DNA of 64,000 bases, taken from assembly GCA_950106755.1 (NCBI GenBank), contig OX467090.1, forward strand, positions 10,911,489-10,975,488. The letters are read 5' to 3'. This document shows positions 60,598 to 64,000 of this stretch, piece by piece (position 1 is the first letter of the stretch; every line of letters begins with the position of its first letter). The notes under the pieces are model-generated. The model had not been told where the DNA came from and made no database searches. It saw only the letters and a program-made list of their open reading frames with translations. Origin of the DNA: Climacium dendroides. Taxonomy: Eukaryota; Streptophyta; Bryopsida; Hypnales; Climaciaceae. The position numbers were made by a program, and so were the translations under genes.

Positions 60598-61739
60598 GAG
60601 ACATTTAGAAGAGTTTTGATATTTTTTTAATTAATATAAACTTAGTTGTCTAGGCATTATTTTGGAATGTCAACTTCAACATCTAGAGAGTTGGTGACAT
60701 CATCTTAGACATATGCCATACATAATACACCATATAAAATAAGCCATATGCAATACATTGTACACCATACATAAAATATCATACATTGTATACAATACAT
60801 AATATATTGTATTGGCAACTATGTTGCATGACTTAAAAAGTCACTTATTATACATATGTTGATATGAAAAGATAAGATATTTATATAAGTAGGTGGTAGA
60901 AGAGAAGACAAACCATGTGGAATATATAAAATGTAGAAATTGTATTACAAGTAGAATTTCAAACATAAGCATCCTTATAAACATGATGTTGTTTTAAAAA
61001 AGATATAAACGTTTTAGTTGATGTCTAAAAAAGCACTATTCAAATTTTTAGATGGCATCAAAGTGTGATGATGTGGCATTTCACTTCATCCTTGTTAGAT
61101 GCCATGCCACTCAAATGCCGCGTCAAGTGCCACTTTTTCTTAAACATACCATGTGGCTGCCTTTTTTTCCATATTGTCATATTTGATTAGGATTTTACCT
61201 CAGCCCATAGTAGCTTTCACCTGACAATGTGGTAGTTCTATGTTTTTTTGAATGTTATACAAAACACGAATATGTTATCTTCATTGTCTCCCGAAATATC
61301 ACCATTGTACATAACATCAATTTGTTCTACAAGGGACATCCAAACATTTTTTGGAATATCCGACTTAATTCTCCTTTCTATAGCTGCAATCCCACCTTTT
61401 TGCTCCTATTTTAAAAAACATGCTTGTTCTATGCCAACGTCAAAAAAATCAGAAGTTTCTTATAGAGTCTGCATCATTCTTAAAGAATGTGTACATATTA
61501 GGATGGAATTCCAGAGCAAAAGTCTCTCATTCCATCATGTAAAAGACTAAACTTGAAAAAATGAGTCTCCAAAACACCATGTAAAAGACATGGACTAATG
61601 AAGTCCCCAATTGAGGTACCAAAATATCACGAAGATCTAAACCAAAGCCTGAGCCTCCAAGATGCTTCATGTTACCTCCTACCACTACCATCATGCTCCA
61701 CAACATTAGAACCACACTATGTATCTTACATGACAAAGT
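60598..61739. other. AT-rich intergenic sequence
   Basis: No supported gene. There is a low-complexity ATACATA-type run at about 60715-60830. Confidence 0.4.
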
Positions 61740-62600
61740 TCTATTAACTCCTATAGCATTAAATTGTGTTTTTTGGTAACATAGAAATTTTGGACAACTC
61801 ACTCCAAATAAAAAGTTTATTCTTATTTGCTAAAATTTTCATAAAACATTATCCCAAAGAGTAGCTTCAAGGCTTGACAATTTTCATAGCTTTTGACTAC
61901 ATGATTAAAAATTTATTGTGCAATATGTCATTTTCATTGCTTAGTAGGCAGACCGGACAACTCAAAAGATTTTTCTAAAAATGATTTTTTTAAAATAAAA
62001 ATTTTAAATTAATTCTTTAGCCCGGGGGTACACTACAAAGGAAGTTCATGGGTGAGAAGCAACCAAACCCTATTTCTACTCACCCATGAACTTCCTTTGT
62101 AGTGCACCCCCCGGGTTCTTTAGATTTATATGTAAGTGGGAAGCTTTGAATCATTCCATTTTGATTAATGAGATGAAAGTTATGAGGAGTTTTAGTTTGC
62201 AGATAGGTATAAAGTTCTTGAAAACCATACCTACCCACAAACTAAAACTCCTCATAAGTCATAACTTTCATCTCGTTAATCAAAATGGATTGATTCAAAA
62301 CTTCTTACTTATATACATGTATAATCTAAAGAACCATTTTTTTTAAAAATTTAATTCATTTTTGAAGAATTTTTTTGAGTTGCCCATATTGCCCGCTAAG
62401 TAATGAAAATGACATATTGCGCAATAAATTTTTAACAATGTAGGCAAAAGCTATGAAAATTGAAGCCTTGAAGCTACTCTTTGGGTGCATATTGTGTGAA
62501 ATTTTAGCAAAAAAAAAGAAATTTGTTCATAGTGAGCTGCCCAAAATTGCTATATTACCAAAAAAAATGCAGTTTTTAGCTTTGGGGGTTAATCCCAATT
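61740..62600. repeat. 860-bp palindrome of dispersed repeat family R1
   Basis: Left arm 61740-62215 (minus the 95-bp MITE) and right arm 62217-62600 are reverse complements: GAGTAGCTTCAAGGCTT, ATAGCTTTTGACTACAT, CAATATGTCATTTTCATT and GATGAAAGTTATGAGGAG recur in mirror order. Each arm is an R1 unit as at 15738, so this is a head-to-head pair or the complete form of a foldback element. Frames at 62086-62671 are by-products. Confidence 0.8.
62021..62115. mobile_element. hAT-type MITE, 95 bp, in the palindrome arm
   Basis: TIRs of about 36 bp: CCCGGGGGTACACTACAAAG and inward GAAGTTCATGGGTGAG, mirrored at the right end with one extra G and one substitution. The target duplication TTCTTTAG is perfect on both sides (62013-62020, 62116-62123), 8 bp as for hAT elements. 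The opposite palindrome arm has a single TTCTTTAG, the empty site. Confidence 0.92.
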
Positions 62601-62967
62601 CATATATTCCATATGAGTTGTTTAACCTCTTACCACCCCACTTGTATAAATATCTTGTCTTTTTAGCTTAATACACTCACAATATTAACTAGCATTTGAA
62701 GCTATGTAAGATAGGTGCTAAATATTTTAAATTTGATTGACTTTAATGTTGAATTTTTCAAAAAATAATACTCTGGGGTATCGAATTTTATTTTGAAATT
62801 AAATACTCATCACCCAAGTGCCCAACTTGCTATCTGAGTATGGTAGTGTTGTTTAAAAAATAGTTATATTCAATTTATATAATCAAATTCTTCATTTCAA
62901 TTCAAACTAATTTATTCTCAATCTTTACAAATATTTCAATAATGGAGAGATTATGTTTAGTCAAACA
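62601..62967. other. AT-rich intergenic sequence
   Basis: Just beyond the palindrome the sequence CCTCTTACCACCCCACTTGT recalls the outer arms of the foldbacks at 21.9 and 30.9 kb. Nothing else is supportable. Confidence 0.4.
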
Positions 62968-63072
62968 CTAAATAATGGAATTTGGAATTAAGGTTTAATA
63001 ATAGACTAAACCCTAAACCCTAAACCCTAAACCTAAATAATGGAATTTGGAATTAAGGTTTAATAATAGACT
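62968..63072. repeat. Interstitial telomeric repeat flanked by 40-bp direct repeats
   Basis: A run of about three and a half CCCTAAA units (63006-63032) sits between two identical 40-bp copies of a sequence starting CTAAATAATGGAATTTGGAA (62968-63007 and 63033-63072). Confidence 0.92.
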
Positions 63073-63196
63073 CTATCAACCAAAAATTCATGTAAACTTC
63101 ATCAAATTTGTAGATGAATGTGTGACTTCTTATTTCTACAGTTTCTAGAAAGTCATTTGTTGGACACTTTTAGTCCTTGATGTCCTTACTAAATTA

Positions 63197-63272
63197 TGCC
63201 CTAAATTCTAAAAAACACCTGTAACCCTAAGACCCCAAACCCAAGCCCTAAATCCCACCCTAAACCCTAATC
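63197..63272 (+). promoter_or_regulatory. Degenerate telo-box-rich stretch before a GC-richer region
   Basis: Several CCCTAAA variants (GCCCTAAATC, GTAACCCTAAG, CCCTAAACCCTAATC) over about 75 bp, directly upstream of a composition change at about 63270. The two intact protein genes in this window also have telo-boxes near their starts, so this may mark a promoter. Confidence 0.4.
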
Positions 63273-63879
63273 ACGCTGCTGATCCAGTCGTGGTTCGATG
63301 CACTGTTCGATAACGCCGGTGTCTGACCACCGTCATCACGTTGCAGCAGTACTCTCGATCTGTGCATGGCTTGTGTCGACGTCGGAGATCCAACTTCTCA
63401 AGCGCCGCAACCTTCTAATCTTGAGACTGTGAGCATTAGCATATAAAATAACTTATATGACGCACCTGATTTCAGGAGATTTGTGGTGCGACACCATATT
63501 CTATAGTTTTCCTCGCTGACAAGACTACAAGAGGTGGGAGATGAAGTCCACTACCTTAGCTTCCAGATAGGAGTGGCTGCTGACGGCTCCCATTCTTACC
63601 AATTCATTATTACCCCGCATGTCAACGCTCCTGCTGTTCCCTTTACCTAAAGCCCATCGATGCCGGAGCTTCACAAGGCTTTCGAAAGCTCCCTAAGAAC
63701 AGAAAGATTCCCACGTTATTGTAGTTTTATTTCGTTTCTTTTTCTAAATTTTACGGAAGGTTTGAGAACATTCCCAAGTTAATTAAGAATAGATGAGACG
63801 GCAGAACGGTGTAGGTCCAGCAACAGCACCTCCTGCACTGATTTTCAAACCATTTCTTTCCTAAAGGTTTCGATCATGT

Positions 63880-64000
63880 ATGGCCAGGTCAACACGAGTG
63901 AAGGCGTCGCGCATCTTCGTCGGGAATCCAAAGGACCTCTTTATTCAACACTTAACACTGGTTTCCCCAATTTTCAAGGTCAGACCACGAGATCCATCTC
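63880..64000 (+). CDS. Possible start of an unidentified gene, running off the window
   Basis: From ATG 63880 a frame stays open to the window end (MARSTRVKASRIFVGNPKDL...), closed upstream by TAA at 63862. An overlapping frame from ATG 63876 is also open to the end, so the choice is uncertain. The region from about 63270 is GC-richer, like the island of the other genes, and an upstream stretch (about 63512-63640) also has a sensible-looking open piece (LQEVGDEVHYLSFQIGVAAD) that ends in a stop. I recognise no domain; it may be an exon, a leader or chance. Confidence 0.25.
   Translation, partial: MARSTRVKASRIFVGNPKDLFIQHLTLVSPIFKVRPRDPS

Noticed and set aside
61740..62671. Short genes within the R1 palindrome
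   Set aside because: The frames are created by inverted repeat sequence and by the hAT MITE; no domain or codon pattern supports them.

Overview
The window looks like nuclear DNA of a land plant. Three things support this: a nuclear-type tRNA-Phe with a T-run terminator and an upstream CAA; plant telomere-type motifs (TTTAGGG/AAACCCTA) next to both clear genes; and a plant transposon community (Ty1/copia, Ty3, hAT, CACTA, Harbinger-like and Stowaway-like MITEs, foldback elements). Most of it is very AT-rich and gene-poor, with the genes in GC-richer islands. The taxon cannot be fixed from the sequence; the gene-poor, nested-transposon layout suggests a large genome such as a gymnosperm, fern or lycophyte.

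Layout. 1-2.7 kb: AT-rich, with a foldback repeat. 2.7-5.7 kb: an intact, intron-free gene for an Rsm22/METTL17-type mitoribosome assembly factor (+), with a telo-box upstream and a five-codon uORF overlapping the start. 5.7-11.6 kb: AT-rich, empty. 11.6-12.3 kb: a 102/103-bp tandem repeat and tRNA-Phe(GAA) (-). 12.3-15.2 kb: an intact, intron-free TLDc-domain (OXR-like) gene (-), again with telo-boxes. 15.2-16.2 kb: two Harbinger-type MITEs and a dispersed repeat. 16-30 kb: gene-poor, with a 600-bp palindrome, minisatellites and several MITEs. 30.0-33.7 kb: a Harbinger-like foldback containing a second foldback (itself containing a MITE) and a complete non-autonomous CACTA element. 35.3-37.2 kb: a palindrome with a nested hairpin and a Stowaway-like MITE. 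38.5-47.1 kb: a decayed copia element (-) with an internal inversion, interrupted by a Ty3 fragment whose apparent LTR is about 3.8 kb and encloses a decayed open frame. 47-54.9 kb: mostly featureless, with a CACTA-type MITE. 54.9-58.4 kb: a GC-richer stretch, then a decayed hAT transposase. 58-64 kb: AT-rich, with hAT-like elements, a large palindrome carrying a hAT MITE with perfect 8-bp duplications, an interstitial telomeric repeat, and a possible gene start running off the end.

Only two protein genes and one tRNA look functional. They are unrelated in role (mitochondrial ribosome assembly, stress/TLDc function, translation) and lie about 9 kb apart. Everything else coding is transposon remnant. 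The main interest is structural: three to four layers of nested insertions whose order can be read, palindromes that supply their own empty-site controls, a clean segment inversion inside a retrotransposon, a candidate giant LTR with an internal frame, and internal stops that are almost all TAG.
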